Shown piece by piece: positions 37,379 through 46,683 of a stretch of DNA of 64,000 bases. Below the pieces are notes generated by a model. The model saw only the letters and a program-made list of their open reading frames with translations, was not told the origin of the DNA and made no database searches. Positions within the stretch are counted from its first letter, which is position 1. Every line of letters starts with the position of its first letter. The DNA is taken from assembly GCF_036346595.1 (NCBI RefSeq), contig NZ_CP107834.1, positions 248,001 through 312,000 of the forward strand, written 5' to 3'. The stretch comes from Streptomyces sp. NBC_00525. Lineage in GTDB: Bacteria; Actinomycetota; Actinomycetes; Streptomycetales; Streptomycetaceae. A program made the position numbers and the translations under genes.

Positions 37379-37825
37379 TCAGTGGCCGCCGTCGACGGGT
37401 TCCAGGACGAGGACCGGGATCTCCCGGTCGGTCTTCTGCTGGTAGTCGGCGTAGTCGGGGAACGCCTCGACGGCCCGCTCCCACCACTGGGCCTTCTCCT
37501 CGCCGGTCACCTCACGGGCCGTCATGTCCCGGCGCACCGGCCCGTCCTGGAGCTCGGCGCGCGGGTCGGCCCGGAGGTTGTGGTACCAGACGGGGTGCGT
37601 GGGGGCGCCGCCCTGGGAGGCGACCACGGCGTACAGGCCGTCGTGCTCGACGCGCATGAGGGGGGTCTTGCGGATCTTCCCGGTCTTGGCTCCGACGGTC
37701 GTCAGGACGATGACCGGCATGCCGCGCATCGTCGTGCCCTCCGTACCGCCCGAGCTCTCGTACTGCTCGACCTGGTCGCGAACCCACTGTGCGGGACTCG
37801 GCTCGTACTCGCCCTGGAGAGGCAT
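37379..37825 (-). CDS. Deazaflavin (F420)-dependent nitroreductase family protein
   Basis: A 148-residue split-barrel protein of the DDN/FDOR-A family. Family features are [20 protein letters not shown] (about residues 37-56), [17 protein letters not shown] (about 68-84) and a WW motif near 113. Relatives in mycobacteria and Streptomyces use reduced F420 to reduce quinones, nitro groups or other electrophiles. ATG 37825 has GGGAATGA upstream. It is a single gene on the minus strand and its natural substrate is not evident. Confidence 0.92.
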   Translation of the reverse strand: MPLQGEYEPSPAQWVRDQVEQYESSGGTEGTTMRGMPVIVLTTVGAKTGKIRKTPLMRVEHDGLYAVVASQGGAPTHPVWYHNLRADPRAELQDGPVRRDMTAREVTGEEKAQWWERAVEAFPDYADYQQKTDREIPVLVLEPVDGGH

Positions 37826-37956
37826 GCGTTCATTCCCATCGTCGCTTGTCGTCCGGCCGCGGCGTCCGGCACGCCGTGACATCCCATCATCGCCTCGACG
37901 GCTGCCGCCCGCGGGATAATCCGCCCGGTCGCGTGTCGCCGCGCCGCCCGGCCGGG

Positions 37957-38472
37957 TCAGTCACCGGTGGCGCCGTCCAGCCGCTCGCGGACCAGGTCGG
38001 CGTGGCCGAGGTGGCGCGCGTACTCGGCGATCATGTGGAGGTGGACGAGGCGCAGCGAGTGGACCGCGCCGTTGTGGATGAAGGTGTCGTCCAGGGATGC
38101 GCCGGCGATGATCTCGTCGGCGAGCCGGCACTCCTCGACGAGCCGGGCATAGTCCTCGGCGGCCCGTGCCGGATCGAGGTCCTCGAAGTCGGCGTCCTTG
38201 CCCAGGGCCGGGTCGTACATCGGCTCCAGGGACTGTCCGGCGAACCGCTCCCGGAACCAGGTGCGTTCGACCTTGGCCATGTGGCGCAGGAGGCCCAGCA
38301 GGGCGAGGCCGGACGGGGGCACGGTCCGTTCGGCGAGCTGTTCGCCGGTCAGACCCGCGCACTTGCGCAGCAGGGTGGAGCGGAACCAGTGGAGGTACTG
38401 GGTGAGCATCTCCCGCTCCCCGGCGACGAGCGAGCCGGGCGTACGGGTGGCTTCGGGGGTTGTCCAGGTCAT
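37957..38472 (-). CDS. DinB-like / DUF664 protein
   Basis: A 171-residue four-helix protein of the DinB/YfiT-like metal-binding superfamily (DUF664 branch). Likely metal-binding histidines are in [13 protein letters not shown] (about residue 64) and [19 protein letters not shown] (about 145-160). Some relatives in this fold are bacillithiol or mycothiol transferases, so a thiol-dependent role is possible but unproven. ATG 38472 (MTWTT) is the likely start, with a weak ribosome site. It is 42 bases downstream of the DUF4389 gene and may be co-transcribed. Confidence 0.88.
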   Translation of the reverse strand: MTWTTPEATRTPGSLVAGEREMLTQYLHWFRSTLLRKCAGLTGEQLAERTVPPSGLALLGLLRHMAKVERTWFRERFAGQSLEPMYDPALGKDADFEDLDPARAAEDYARLVEECRLADEIIAGASLDDTFIHNGAVHSLRLVHLHMIAEYARHLGHADLVRERLDGATGD

Positions 38473-38513
38473 CGGGCGATCATGCCCGGTGAACGGCCTT
38501 TCGTACGAGCGGT

Positions 38514-39296
38514 TTACGGCCGCAGGCCGTAGCCGGTGTCGTCCGTGGTGGAGCGGGTCGCGGACGTGGTGACGCCGCCGATGACCCCGAGGACCAGGAA
38601 GAGGACCAGCAGGGCCTTGCCCGCGCCGCTCACCACCAGCGGCCGGGTGGCGGAGCGCGGCCGGCCCTGCGGTACGGCGAGGGCGTCCTCGCCGAAGAGT
38701 CCCTTGGGGTAGGCCGGGCTGAGCAGCGAGAAGTAGGCGGAGACCCGCATCTCGTAGCGCAGGGTCGCCGCGGTGGCCTCGAACAGGGGGCGGGGCATGC
38801 GGCCGAGGATCAGGGTGATCAGCCACCACAGGACCGCCAGGGCCGACCAGCCGGACGTGAGCAGGCCCTGCACGATCGCGGCGGGGATGACCAGGGCCGC
38901 CCGGAAGAAGACGGCGAGCCGGTTCAGCCGGGTCGGCCGGACGTCGATGCGGACGGGATGGTCCGCGGGCTGGGCCAGGGTGAAGGGCGGGTAGCTGTCG
39001 ATGAGCAGCATGGCGCTCGCGCCCACTCTGGTCCGGTACGCCAGGACCTGGGCGAGGAAGCGGTAGACGGGGCCGGGCAGCCGGGCGAGGGCGAGGGCGG
39101 CGAACCAGCCGAAGATCAGGGTGAAGAAGGCCGCGATCTCCAGGACGACCAGCACGACGGCGTGCGGGATCAGCAGGAGCAGCCGGAACAGGACGGTGAG
39201 GCGCCGCTGGCGGGCCGGTTCGACGAGGTCCAGCACGGGCAGGAACTCGTCCGCGTCCCCCGCGCGTGGCACCGGGCTCCACTGGGCGTCCGACAT
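38514..39296 (-). CDS. DUF4389 membrane protein
   Basis: A 260-residue integral membrane protein with two similar halves. Each has a paired hydrophobic segment (about residues 35-75 and 130-165) followed by a YRTRVGAS/YEMRVSAYF-type amphipathic strand. This internal duplication is typical of DUF4389. A final hydrophobic helix lies near 225-245. GAGGAG before ATG 39296 supports the start. Function unknown. It is divergent from the SDR-photolyase operon. Confidence 0.88.
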   Translation of the reverse strand: MSDAQWSPVPRAGDADEFLPVLDLVEPARQRRLTVLFRLLLLIPHAVVLVVLEIAAFFTLIFGWFAALALARLPGPVYRFLAQVLAYRTRVGASAMLLIDSYPPFTLAQPADHPVRIDVRPTRLNRLAVFFRAALVIPAAIVQGLLTSGWSALAVLWWLITLILGRMPRPLFEATAATLRYEMRVSAYFSLLSPAYPKGLFGEDALAVPQGRPRSATRPLVVSGAGKALLVLFLVLGVIGGVTTSATRSTTDDTGYGLRP

Positions 39297-39470
39297 GTCG
39301 CTCCTCTTCCGGCGGGTGTGGTCCCCACCGTCGGGCCCGCGGGCGCGGCCCGCAATCGGCCGCGGGCCGATCGGGTCGCCGGCCTGGCAGGGGCGGACCC
39401 GCCGTGCGGGGCGGCGGCACGGGCACCAGACTGGGCGCGACGGGGCTCGACCCGGTGATGCGGAGGTCCG

Positions 39471-41000
39471 ATGACGGACGACCATGCCCATGTTCCTCTC
39501 AGCTGTCTGGTGACCGGGGCCACCGGCTACATCGGCGGCCGGCTGGTCCCGGAGCTGCTGGCCGCCGGGCACCGGGTGCGGTGTCTGGCCCGGACCCCGG
39601 AGAAGCTGCGCGACCAGCCGTGGGCCGGGGAGGTGGAGACCGTCCGGGGCGATGTCACGGACGCGGCGTCCCTCGACCCGGCGATGGACGGCGTCGACGT
39701 GGCGTACTACCTGGTGCACGCGCTGACGTCGGGCGCCGACTTCGAGGAGACCGACCGGCGGGCCGCCGCGGCGTTCGCGGAGCGGGCCCGGGCCGCGGGG
39801 GTCGGCCGGATCGTCTACCTGGGCGGGCTCACCCCCGAGGGCGTCCCGGAGCGCGAGCTGTCGCCGCATCTGCGCTCGCGCGCCGAGGTCGGCCGCATCC
39901 TGCTGGACTCCGGTGTGCCGACCACCGCACTGCGGGCCGCGGTCATCATCGGCTCGGGTTCCGCCTCCTTCGAGATGCTGCGCTATCTCACGGAGCGGCT
40001 GCCGGTCATGGTGACGCCGAGCTGGGTGTCAACGCGCATCCAGCCCATCGCCGTGCGCGATGTGCTGCGTTATCTGGTGGGCAGCGCCCGTATGCCCGCG
40101 GAGGTGAACCGCGCGTTCGACATCGGCGGCCCCGATGTGCTCACGTACCGCGACATGATGCAGCGGTACGCGGAGGTCGCGGAGTTGCCGCACCGGCTGA
40201 TCCTGCCCGTGCCGATGCTGACGCCGGGCCTCTCCAGCCACTGGATCGGGCTGATCACGCCCGTCCCGGCGCCGATCGCGCGGCCGCTCGCCGAGTCGCT
40301 GCGCTACGAGGTGGTGTGCCGGGAGCACGACATCGCGGGCTACGTCCCGGACGGGGCGGGGCAGCCGTTCTCGCTGAACACCGCGCTGCGCCTCGCGCTC
40401 CAGCGCATCCGGGAGGCGCGGGTGACCACCCGCTGGTCCTCCGCCGCGGTGCCCGGTGTGCCGAGCGATCCGCTGCCCACCGACCCCGACTGGGCGGGCG
40501 GCAGCCTGTACACGGATGTGCGCGAACGCGCCGTGGACGCCTCGCCGGAGGCGCTGTGGCGGGTGATCGAGGGCATCGGCGGGGAGAACGGCTGGTACTC
40601 CTTCCCGCTGGCGTGGGCGGTGCGCGGCTGGCTCGACCGGCTGGTGGGCGGTGTCGGCCTGCGGCGCGGCCGGCGCGACACCGAGCGGCTGCGGGTGGGC
40701 GACTCGCTGGACTTCTGGCGGGTCGAGGAGATCGAACCGGGGCGGCTGCTGCGGCTGCGCGCGGAGATGCGGCTGCCGGGACTCGCCTGGCTGGAGATGT
40801 ACGTGGAGCGGGACGGGCGGGGCCGGGCGCGCTACCGGCAGCGGGCCCTGTTCCATCCGCACGGGCTGCTGGGCCACGCCTACTGGTGGAGCGTCTCGCC
40901 GTTCCACGCCGTGGTGTTCGGCGGGATGGCCCGCAACATCGCACGGGCGGCCGGGACCCGTACGTCACCCGGACGGGCGGTACCCGCGGTGTCGCCCTGA
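39471..41000 (+). CDS. NAD(P)-binding SDR-type protein with DUF2867 domain
   Basis: A 509-residue two-domain protein. The N-terminal half is an atypical SDR/NmrA-like Rossmann domain with LVTGATGYIGGRLVPELLAAG at about residues 13-33 and a YYLVHALTSG stretch. The C-terminal 180 residues form a DUF2867/SRPBCC-like domain (SLYTDVRERAVDASPEALW onward). This fusion is common in actinobacteria near photolyase genes; the substrate is unknown. ATG 39471. It is followed after 66 bases by phr on the same strand, so it is probably the first gene of a three-gene operon. Confidence 0.9.
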   Translation: MTDDHAHVPLSCLVTGATGYIGGRLVPELLAAGHRVRCLARTPEKLRDQPWAGEVETVRGDVTDAASLDPAMDGVDVAYYLVHALTSGADFEETDRRAAAAFAERARAAGVGRIVYLGGLTPEGVPERELSPHLRSRAEVGRILLDSGVPTTALRAAVIIGSGSASFEMLRYLTERLPVMVTPSWVSTRIQPIAVRDVLRYLVGSARMPAEVNRAFDIGGPDVLTYRDMMQRYAEVAELPHRLILPVPMLTPGLSSHWIGLITPVPAPIARPLAESLRYEVVCREHDIAGYVPDGAGQPFSLNTALRLALQRIREARVTTRWSSAAVPGVPSDPLPTDPDWAGGSLYTDVRERAVDASPEALWRVIEGIGGENGWYSFPLAWAVRGWLDRLVGGVGLRRGRRDTERLRVGDSLDFWRVEEIEPGRLLRLRAEMRLPGLAWLEMYVERDGRGRARYRQRALFHPHGLLGHAYWWSVSPFHAVVFGGMARNIARAAGTRTSPGRAVPAVSP

Positions 41001-41066
41001 GCGTCGCGTCCGAAGGCGGCCGGGTGACGGCAGCATGGCTGTCCCCGGCCCCTTGGGAGTTGCGCC

Positions 41067-42440
41067 ATGACCGTCGCGGTCGTCCTGTTCACCGCCGATC
41101 TCCGTCTGCACGACCATCCGCCGCTGCGCGCCGCGCTCGCGTCCGCCGACGAGGTCGTGCCGCTGTTCGTGCGCGACGACGCCATCGAGGCGGCCGGGTT
41201 CGGTGTGCCCAACCGGCGCGCCTTCCTCGCCGACTGCCTGCGCGACCTGGACGCCGGGCTGCGCGACCGGGGCGGCCGGCTCGTCGTGCGGTCCGGGGAC
41301 GTGGCCGCCGAGGTGTGCGCGATCGCCGCGGAGACCGGTGCCGACGAGGTGCATGTCGCGGCGGACGTCAGCGGCTACGCCCGTCGCCGCGAGGAACGGC
41401 TGCGCGCGGCGCTGGAGTCCGCCGGGCGCCGGCTGCGCGTGCACGACGGGGTGGTCACCGCGGTCGCGCCGGGCGCGGTGACGCCCGCCGCCTCGGACCA
41501 CTTCGCCGTGTTCACGCCGTACTTCAGGCGCTGGTCCGGGGAACGGCTGCGCGAGGTGTTCGGCGCGCCGAGGGCGGTCCGGGTGCCGAGCGGGCCCCGG
41601 TCGGAGGAGATCCCGGCGCGCGCCGCCGTGGACGGGGTGTCGGAAGGGCTGGCGGAGGGCGGTGAGCGGGCGGCGCGCAAGGCGTTCGCCGCGTGGCGGC
41701 GCGGGGGCCTGGAGGCTTATGCGGAGCGGAGCGACGATCTCGCGGCCGACGCCACCTCGCGTCTCTCGCCGCATCTGCACTTCGGCACCCTCTCCCCCGT
41801 CGAACTGGTGCACAGGGCGCGGGAGACGGGCGGCGCCGGGGCCGAGGCGTTCGTGCGGCAGCTGTGCTGGCGCGAGTTCCACCACCAGGTCCTCGCCGCC
41901 CGCCCGGCCGCGTCGCGCGAGGACTACCGCACCCGGCACGACCGGTGGCGCTCCGAGTCGGAGGCGGCCGCGGAGATCGAGGCGTGGCGGCAGGGGCGCA
42001 CCGGCTATCCGGTGGTCGACGCCGCGATGCTTCAGCTGCGCCACGAGGGCTGGATGCACAACCGGGGCCGGCTGCTCACCGCCTCCTTCCTGACCAAGAC
42101 GCTGTACGTGGACTGGCGCGTCGGCGCCCGGCACTTCCTGGACCTCCTGGTGGACGGCGACATCGCCGACAACCAGCTGAACTGGCAGTGGATGGCCGGG
42201 ACCGGGACGGACAGCCGGCCCAACCGGGTGCTGAATCCGGTGGCGCAGGGCCGGCGGCTCGACCCGGACGGGGCGTACGTACGGCGCTGGGTGCCGGAGC
42301 TGGCCGCGGTGGCCGGGTCCGCGGTGCACGAGCCGTGGAAGCTGGCCGGGGAGGAGCGGGAGCGGCTGGAGTATCCGGAGCCGGTGGTGGAGCTGTCCGA
42401 GGGGCTGGACCGGTTCCGGCGTGCGCGTGGGCTGGAGTGA
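41067..42440 (+). CDS. phr: Deoxyribodipyrimidine photo-lyase (cryptochrome/photolyase family)
   Basis: A 457-residue light-driven DNA repair enzyme. The N-terminal antenna domain (about 3-130) begins AVVLFTADLRLHDHPPL. The FAD-binding helical domain (about 190-450) has LSPHLHFGTLSP and FVRQLCWREFHH, plus the signature TGYPVVDAAMLQLRHEGWMHNRGR around 312-335. The three motifs cover FAD binding and lesion contact. It splits UV-induced cyclobutane pyrimidine dimers. It sits between an SDR/DUF2867 gene and a DUF1275 membrane protein gene whose GTG overlaps its stop. Confidence 0.96.
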   Translation: MTVAVVLFTADLRLHDHPPLRAALASADEVVPLFVRDDAIEAAGFGVPNRRAFLADCLRDLDAGLRDRGGRLVVRSGDVAAEVCAIAAETGADEVHVAADVSGYARRREERLRAALESAGRRLRVHDGVVTAVAPGAVTPAASDHFAVFTPYFRRWSGERLREVFGAPRAVRVPSGPRSEEIPARAAVDGVSEGLAEGGERAARKAFAAWRRGGLEAYAERSDDLAADATSRLSPHLHFGTLSPVELVHRARETGGAGAEAFVRQLCWREFHHQVLAARPAASREDYRTRHDRWRSESEAAAEIEAWRQGRTGYPVVDAAMLQLRHEGWMHNRGRLLTASFLTKTLYVDWRVGARHFLDLLVDGDIADNQLNWQWMAGTGTDSRPNRVLNPVAQGRRLDPDGAYVRRWVPELAAVAGSAVHEPWKLAGEERERLEYPEPVVELSEGLDRFRRARGLE

Positions 42441-43117
42441 GGGCGGCGGGCCGGGGCACGGGGCCGCGAACGGCGCTGGTGCTGCTGTCGGCGGCGTCCG
42501 GGGCGGCGGACGCGTTCGTGTTCCTCTGCGTCGGTCAGGTCTTCGCCGGGGTGATGACCGGGAACCTGGTGCTGCTGGGGGCCGCGGCCGCCGGGGCCGG
42601 GGAGCACGGGGTGGCGCTGCGGGTGGTCACCGCGCTGGTCTCGTACGGGTGCGGGGTGGCGGGGGCGGCTCTGGCGGGCGAGCGGGTGTGGCGGCGGGTG
42701 CCCCTGATGCTGCTGGCGGAGATGGTGCTGCTGGCGGCGGGGGCCTGGCTGTGGGCGGCCGGGGTGGTGGCGTCGGAGACGGAGCGGCTGGGGCTGCTGG
42801 TGCTGCTGGGGCTGGCGATGGGCATCCAGGGGCGGGCGCGGGCGACGCCCACGAACTACTTCACGGGCACGCTGACGTCGCTGGTGGGCCGGCTGGCGGG
42901 TGAGCGGGCGTGGCGCGGTGAGGACGGCTGGACCGCGGGGCGGCTGGCGGCGGCGGTGGCGGGGGCCGCGGTCGCGGCGCTGGCGGTGCGGTTCTGGCCG
43001 GCGTCCGGCGGGGTGGCGGCCGCGGTGCTCGCGGGGGCGGCGCTCCTGGTGGAGGCCCTGGCGGCGGGAAAGGGGAAGCCCCGGCCGGATCGGGGGAATC
43101 CAGCCGGGGCGGCTTGA
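42437..43117 (+). CDS. DUF1275 (YoaK-like) membrane protein
   Basis: A 226-residue protein with about six hydrophobic segments. It has the DUF1275 pattern: SGAADAFVFLCVGQVFAGVMTGNLVLLG near the N-terminus and a GIQGRARATPTNYFTGTLTSL stretch near 138. The GTG start at 42437 overlaps the photolyase stop (GTGA), showing tight translational coupling. The family is uncharacterised. The Gly-Val-Met-Thr-Gly-Asn motif is probably part of a transport or binding site, by inference. The C-terminus is short and basic. Confidence 0.87.
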   Translation: MRAAGRGTGPRTALVLLSAASGAADAFVFLCVGQVFAGVMTGNLVLLGAAAAGAGEHGVALRVVTALVSYGCGVAGAALAGERVWRRVPLMLLAEMVLLAAGAWLWAAGVVASETERLGLLVLLGLAMGIQGRARATPTNYFTGTLTSLVGRLAGERAWRGEDGWTAGRLAAAVAGAAVAALAVRFWPASGGVAAAVLAGAALLVEALAAGKGKPRPDRGNPAGAA

Positions 43118-43467
43118 AGGCGGACGTTCGGAACATCGCCCGCATATAGGTGAACGATAAACCACTGCCTGGTGTTCCCGGCAGCCTCCCCCCTCGACTG
43201 TGATCCAGTGCACGGGCGCGCGCCGCGCGGAAGCCGGCCGCGCGCCCCCCACCCGAAAGCCGGTCGCACACCGCTCGACTTGCACCAACCGCCGTAAACA
43301 GCAAGGGTGTTCGAGAAAAGGTGGGCCGCGGTCAGCCGCTGGCATATGCCGGATGCAAGAAGCCATCGAGTGTTGCCAAACCGCTTACGAGCCCCTTCCG
43401 GCTGTGCGAAAGTCGTATCCGGTCCACCCTTCGTCACTGGTTGTACCGCCCTGTATCGGAGTCCTCC
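43118..43467. other. 350-bp non-coding region upstream of the SpoIIE phosphatase
   Basis: I see no convincing coding frame. Composition is clearly more A/T-rich in 43300-43440 than in the flanking genes, as expected for promoter DNA of the phosphatase gene. No clear inverted repeat or consensus promoter could be fixed by eye. There is also no strong hairpin directly after the DUF1275 stop. Confidence 0.5.
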
Positions 43468-44925
43468 ATGCCGTCCCCCCGCTCTGCGGACCGCCCCGCA
43501 CCACACCCGCCCGAGCGCGATGCCGTCGATGCCCTCATCGACCGGACGCGCCGGCTGCGCGGCGACGTGGACGCGGTACGGCGCGACGCCGCGCGCGTGG
43601 ACGAGGACGAGGACGACGCCCGGATGCGCTGGCAGCGGGCCCTGTGCGATCTGGCCGTGCACCACCTGGACGATCTCGGCGCCCACCTCGGCCAGCTCCG
43701 GGAGGGCCCGCCCGAGGAAGCCTCCGCGCCGCCCCCGCCCGATGACGGCCCGGGGACGGACCCGAAGGACCCCGCCGGCTCCCTGATCGGCCGGGTGGGC
43801 AGCGCCGAGTGGAATCTGCTCACGGACGAGGTCAGCTGGTCCGAGGAGCTGTTCCGGATCTTCGGGCGGGCCCCGGAGGCGGGCGGGCTGACGCTCGACG
43901 CGCTGCCCTCCCGGCTGCTCCCCGAGGACCAGCCCCTGCTCACCGCGCTCGTCACGGACTGCCTGGTCGACGGCAAGCCGATAGACGGCGAGTTCCGCAT
44001 CAGGCACACCGACGGCCGGGTGCGCACCCTGCACATGCTGGGCGAACCCGTGCTCGACACGGACGGCCGCACCGCTTCCATGTGGGCCGTCCTGCGCGAC
44101 GTCAGCGCCCTGCGCCGCAGCCAGCGCGCGGTGCGCCGCAGCCATGAGTCGCTGCGCCGCGAGGAGCACATCGCCGGCACCGAACGCCGGATCGCGGTGG
44201 AGCTCAAGGAAGCCGTGCTCCCGCCCTGGCAGACCTCCCTCCGGCTCCCCGACCGCGGTCCGGGCGCGCTGGACATCGCCGCCCACTACCTGCCGGCGGA
44301 GACGAACGCCCCGGTCGGCGGCGGCTGGTACGACGCCATGGAACTGCCGGACGGCAGGACCCTGCTCACCGTCGGCGATCTGACCGGCCACGGCATCCAG
44401 GCCACCTCCGCCATGGCCGTGGTCATGGGAGCGGTGCGCGGCATGGCGGTCGCCGGTGTCGCCCCCGGCCCCCTGCTCGGCCATCTCAATCAGTTACTGG
44501 AAACCTCCATTCAGCCGGCCCTGGGCAGCGCCGTGTGCTGCCGGTTCGACCCGGCGACCCGCACCCTGGACTGGGCGCAGGCCGGACACCCCGCACCACT
44601 GCTCTTCCGCGCCGGCACCGCACGCCCGCTGCCCCCGCCGGACGGGGTGCTGCTCGGAGCCGCCTCCGGCGTCGTGTACGAGCAGGACGAAGCGCGCCTG
44701 CTCCCCGGCGACGTGCTGCTGCTGCACACCGAGGGACTGGCCCGTGACACCGCCGGACACGGCGGTACGCACACGGGTACGGGTACGGAAAGGCTGCTGG
44801 GACTGGCCGCACGCTTCGCCGGGGCCCGTTCGGCACAGGAGTGCGTACGGGCCGTCGCCGAGGAGTTCGGCGGGATGGGACGACCGGACGACGCGTGCGT
44901 ACTGATCGCCCGCGTCGGGGCGTAA
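43468..44925 (+). CDS. PAS-domain PP2C (SpoIIE-type) serine/threonine phosphatase
   Basis: A 485-residue regulator. The N-terminal 100 residues are charged and partly coiled-coil. A PAS-like sensor (about 105-215) includes SAEWNLLTDEVSWSEELFRI. The SpoIIE phosphatase domain (about 265-485) keeps the metal-binding aspartates in GGGWYDAMEL, VGDLTGHGIQA and GRPDDACVL. It should dephosphorylate an anti-anti-sigma factor and so release a SigB/SigF-type sigma factor. No RsbW-type kinase domain is present. Codon 343 (44494-44496) is TTA, so synthesis is probably bldA-dependent. GGAG lies upstream of ATG 43468. It is convergent with the NsdA-like gene. Confidence 0.92.
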   Translation: MPSPRSADRPAPHPPERDAVDALIDRTRRLRGDVDAVRRDAARVDEDEDDARMRWQRALCDLAVHHLDDLGAHLGQLREGPPEEASAPPPPDDGPGTDPKDPAGSLIGRVGSAEWNLLTDEVSWSEELFRIFGRAPEAGGLTLDALPSRLLPEDQPLLTALVTDCLVDGKPIDGEFRIRHTDGRVRTLHMLGEPVLDTDGRTASMWAVLRDVSALRRSQRAVRRSHESLRREEHIAGTERRIAVELKEAVLPPWQTSLRLPDRGPGALDIAAHYLPAETNAPVGGGWYDAMELPDGRTLLTVGDLTGHGIQATSAMAVVMGAVRGMAVAGVAPGPLLGHLNQLLETSIQPALGSAVCCRFDPATRTLDWAQAGHPAPLLFRAGTARPLPPPDGVLLGAASGVVYEQDEARLLPGDVLLLHTEGLARDTAGHGGTHTGTGTERLLGLAARFAGARSAQECVRAVAEEFGGMGRPDDACVLIARVGA

Positions 44926-44955
44926 AAGTCGGGGCGTAGAAGGAGAGCGAACTCC

Positions 44956-46452
44956 TCAGATCTCCGTGCTCCTCGGCTTCTTGGCGCGCTGCTGCTGGGG
45001 CAGTGAGATCTCGATCTCCTCGCGGAGGTCCTCGATCTTCGCGTAGCCCGCGTACTGGCCGGTGAGCCGGTACATCTCGCGCAGCCGGTCCCAGGTCCGG
45101 TGGGACGAGGTCTCCCCCATGGAGACCAGGGCGAGCCGGGCGTAGGTGTCGGCCTGTTCCGGGTCGTCGGCGATGAAGCAGGCCGAGGCGAGCGAGATGT
45201 AGTCGAAGATCCTGGACCGCTGGCGCCCTCCGGCACGCAGTTCCAGGGCCCGCTTGGCGTGCCGCTGGGCGATGACCGCCGCCGAGGGGTCGTGATCGGC
45301 GAGCGTCCGGAACGCCAGGGCCTGCATGCCGTGCATGTCGGCCTCGTCGAACATCTGCATCCAGCTGGGCGGGGGCACGTCGCTCCGGTCCGAGACGAAG
45401 AGCTCCTCCGCCCGGCCCAGGGTGCGCCGCATGGCCTGGCCCCGGCCCATGGACGCCTGCGCCCACGCCTCGATGGTGCAGAGCATCGCCTGGGTGCGGG
45501 GCAGAACGTCCTCGCCCGAGCCGGACTTGGCGAGTTTCATCAGGTCCAGCGCGTCGTCGGGACGGCCCAGGTGGACCATCTGGCGGGCCGCGCGGGACAG
45601 GGCCTCGCCCGCCCGCGGACGGTCGCCGCCCTCGCGGGCCGCGTGCGCGGCAATGACGAAGTACTTCTGCGCCGTGGGTTCGAGGCCGACGTCGTGGGAC
45701 ATCCACCCCGCCAGGACGGCGAGGTTGGCCGCGACGCCCCAGAGGCGCTGCTGGAGGTGGGCGGGGTGGCGGTAGGCGAGCATGCCGCCCACCTCGTTGA
45801 GCTGGCCCACGACGGCCTTGCGCTGGAGGCCGCCGCCGCGGGACGCGTCCCAGGCGCGGAACACCTCCACGGAGCGCTCCAGCGCCTCGATCTCCTCGGA
45901 GCCGATGGGTGCGGCCTCGTACCGGTCGAAGCCGGCGGGGTCCGCGTGCACCGGATCGCCTACGCGTGGGGCGTCGGCGGCCAGTACGGGGTCGGTGTGC
46001 AGCCAGTCGTGCATGGGGCCGGCGATGGTGGAGCCGGCGGCGAGCGCGGCGCCCGCGCTCACCAAGCCGCGTCGGTTGAGCATGAGGTCCATTCCCGTGA
46101 ATTCGGTGAGGACCGCTGCCGTCCGTTCGGGCGCCCACGGGAGTCGGTCGGGATTGTCCTGCGTCCCGGCCTCTCGCCGCTTCCCCACACGCCCGCGCCG
46201 GCCGAACCCGAGGTCCTCGATGGTCACGACACGGCCGAGCCGCTCGGTGAACAGAGCAGCCAGCACTCTGGGCACGGGATCACGGGGGGACTCCCCCAGT
46301 TCGATCCAGCGCCTCACACGCGAGGTGTCGGTGGCCAGTTGCGGATGGCCCATGGCCGCCGCCTTCCGGTTCACCATTCTCGCGAGTTCGCCCTTGGACC
46401 AGCCGGCCAGGCCGAACAGGTCCGACAGACGGGTGTTGGGTTCTCCGGTCAC
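44956..46452 (-). CDS. NsdA/NsdB-family negative regulator (TPR-like)
   Basis: A 498-residue Streptomyces regulator. The first 75 residues (GEPNTRLSDLFGLAGWSKGE onward) match the conserved N-terminus of NsdA, a repressor of sporulation and antibiotic production in S. coelicolor, and its paralogue NsdB. The rest is alpha-helical with TPR-like repeats, for example ARQMVHLGRPDDALDLMKLA. GTG 46452 has GGGGG six bases upstream and gives the normal family length of about 500. The C-terminus is basic. It is flanked on both sides by genes with TTA codons and lies 1.6 kb from geosmin synthase. NsdA versus NsdB cannot be decided by eye. Confidence 0.88.
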   Translation of the reverse strand: MTGEPNTRLSDLFGLAGWSKGELARMVNRKAAAMGHPQLATDTSRVRRWIELGESPRDPVPRVLAALFTERLGRVVTIEDLGFGRRGRVGKRREAGTQDNPDRLPWAPERTAAVLTEFTGMDLMLNRRGLVSAGAALAAGSTIAGPMHDWLHTDPVLAADAPRVGDPVHADPAGFDRYEAAPIGSEEIEALERSVEVFRAWDASRGGGLQRKAVVGQLNEVGGMLAYRHPAHLQQRLWGVAANLAVLAGWMSHDVGLEPTAQKYFVIAAHAAREGGDRPRAGEALSRAARQMVHLGRPDDALDLMKLAKSGSGEDVLPRTQAMLCTIEAWAQASMGRGQAMRRTLGRAEELFVSDRSDVPPPSWMQMFDEADMHGMQALAFRTLADHDPSAAVIAQRHAKRALELRAGGRQRSRIFDYISLASACFIADDPEQADTYARLALVSMGETSSHRTWDRLREMYRLTGQYAGYAKIEDLREEIEISLPQQQRAKKPRSTEI

Positions 46453-46683
46453 GTCAAGCCCCCAGGTTCTCGGCTGTGTTGACACTAACCCCGGGTCAGA
46501 TGCCTTTCGCCTATTCGCCAGGCTTCGCCAGGGCTCGCTATGTCGATACACACCCATGCGCTGTTGTCAGGTAGGAAAGCGCAACCCCGCCCGGCAGCCC
46601 TCGGTACTCCCCAGGGTGCCGAAGGGCCGCCGGTCGGGGTGGCGCACGCATCTTGTCGGCGCGCGAAGGGATCTGTCTCGCCC

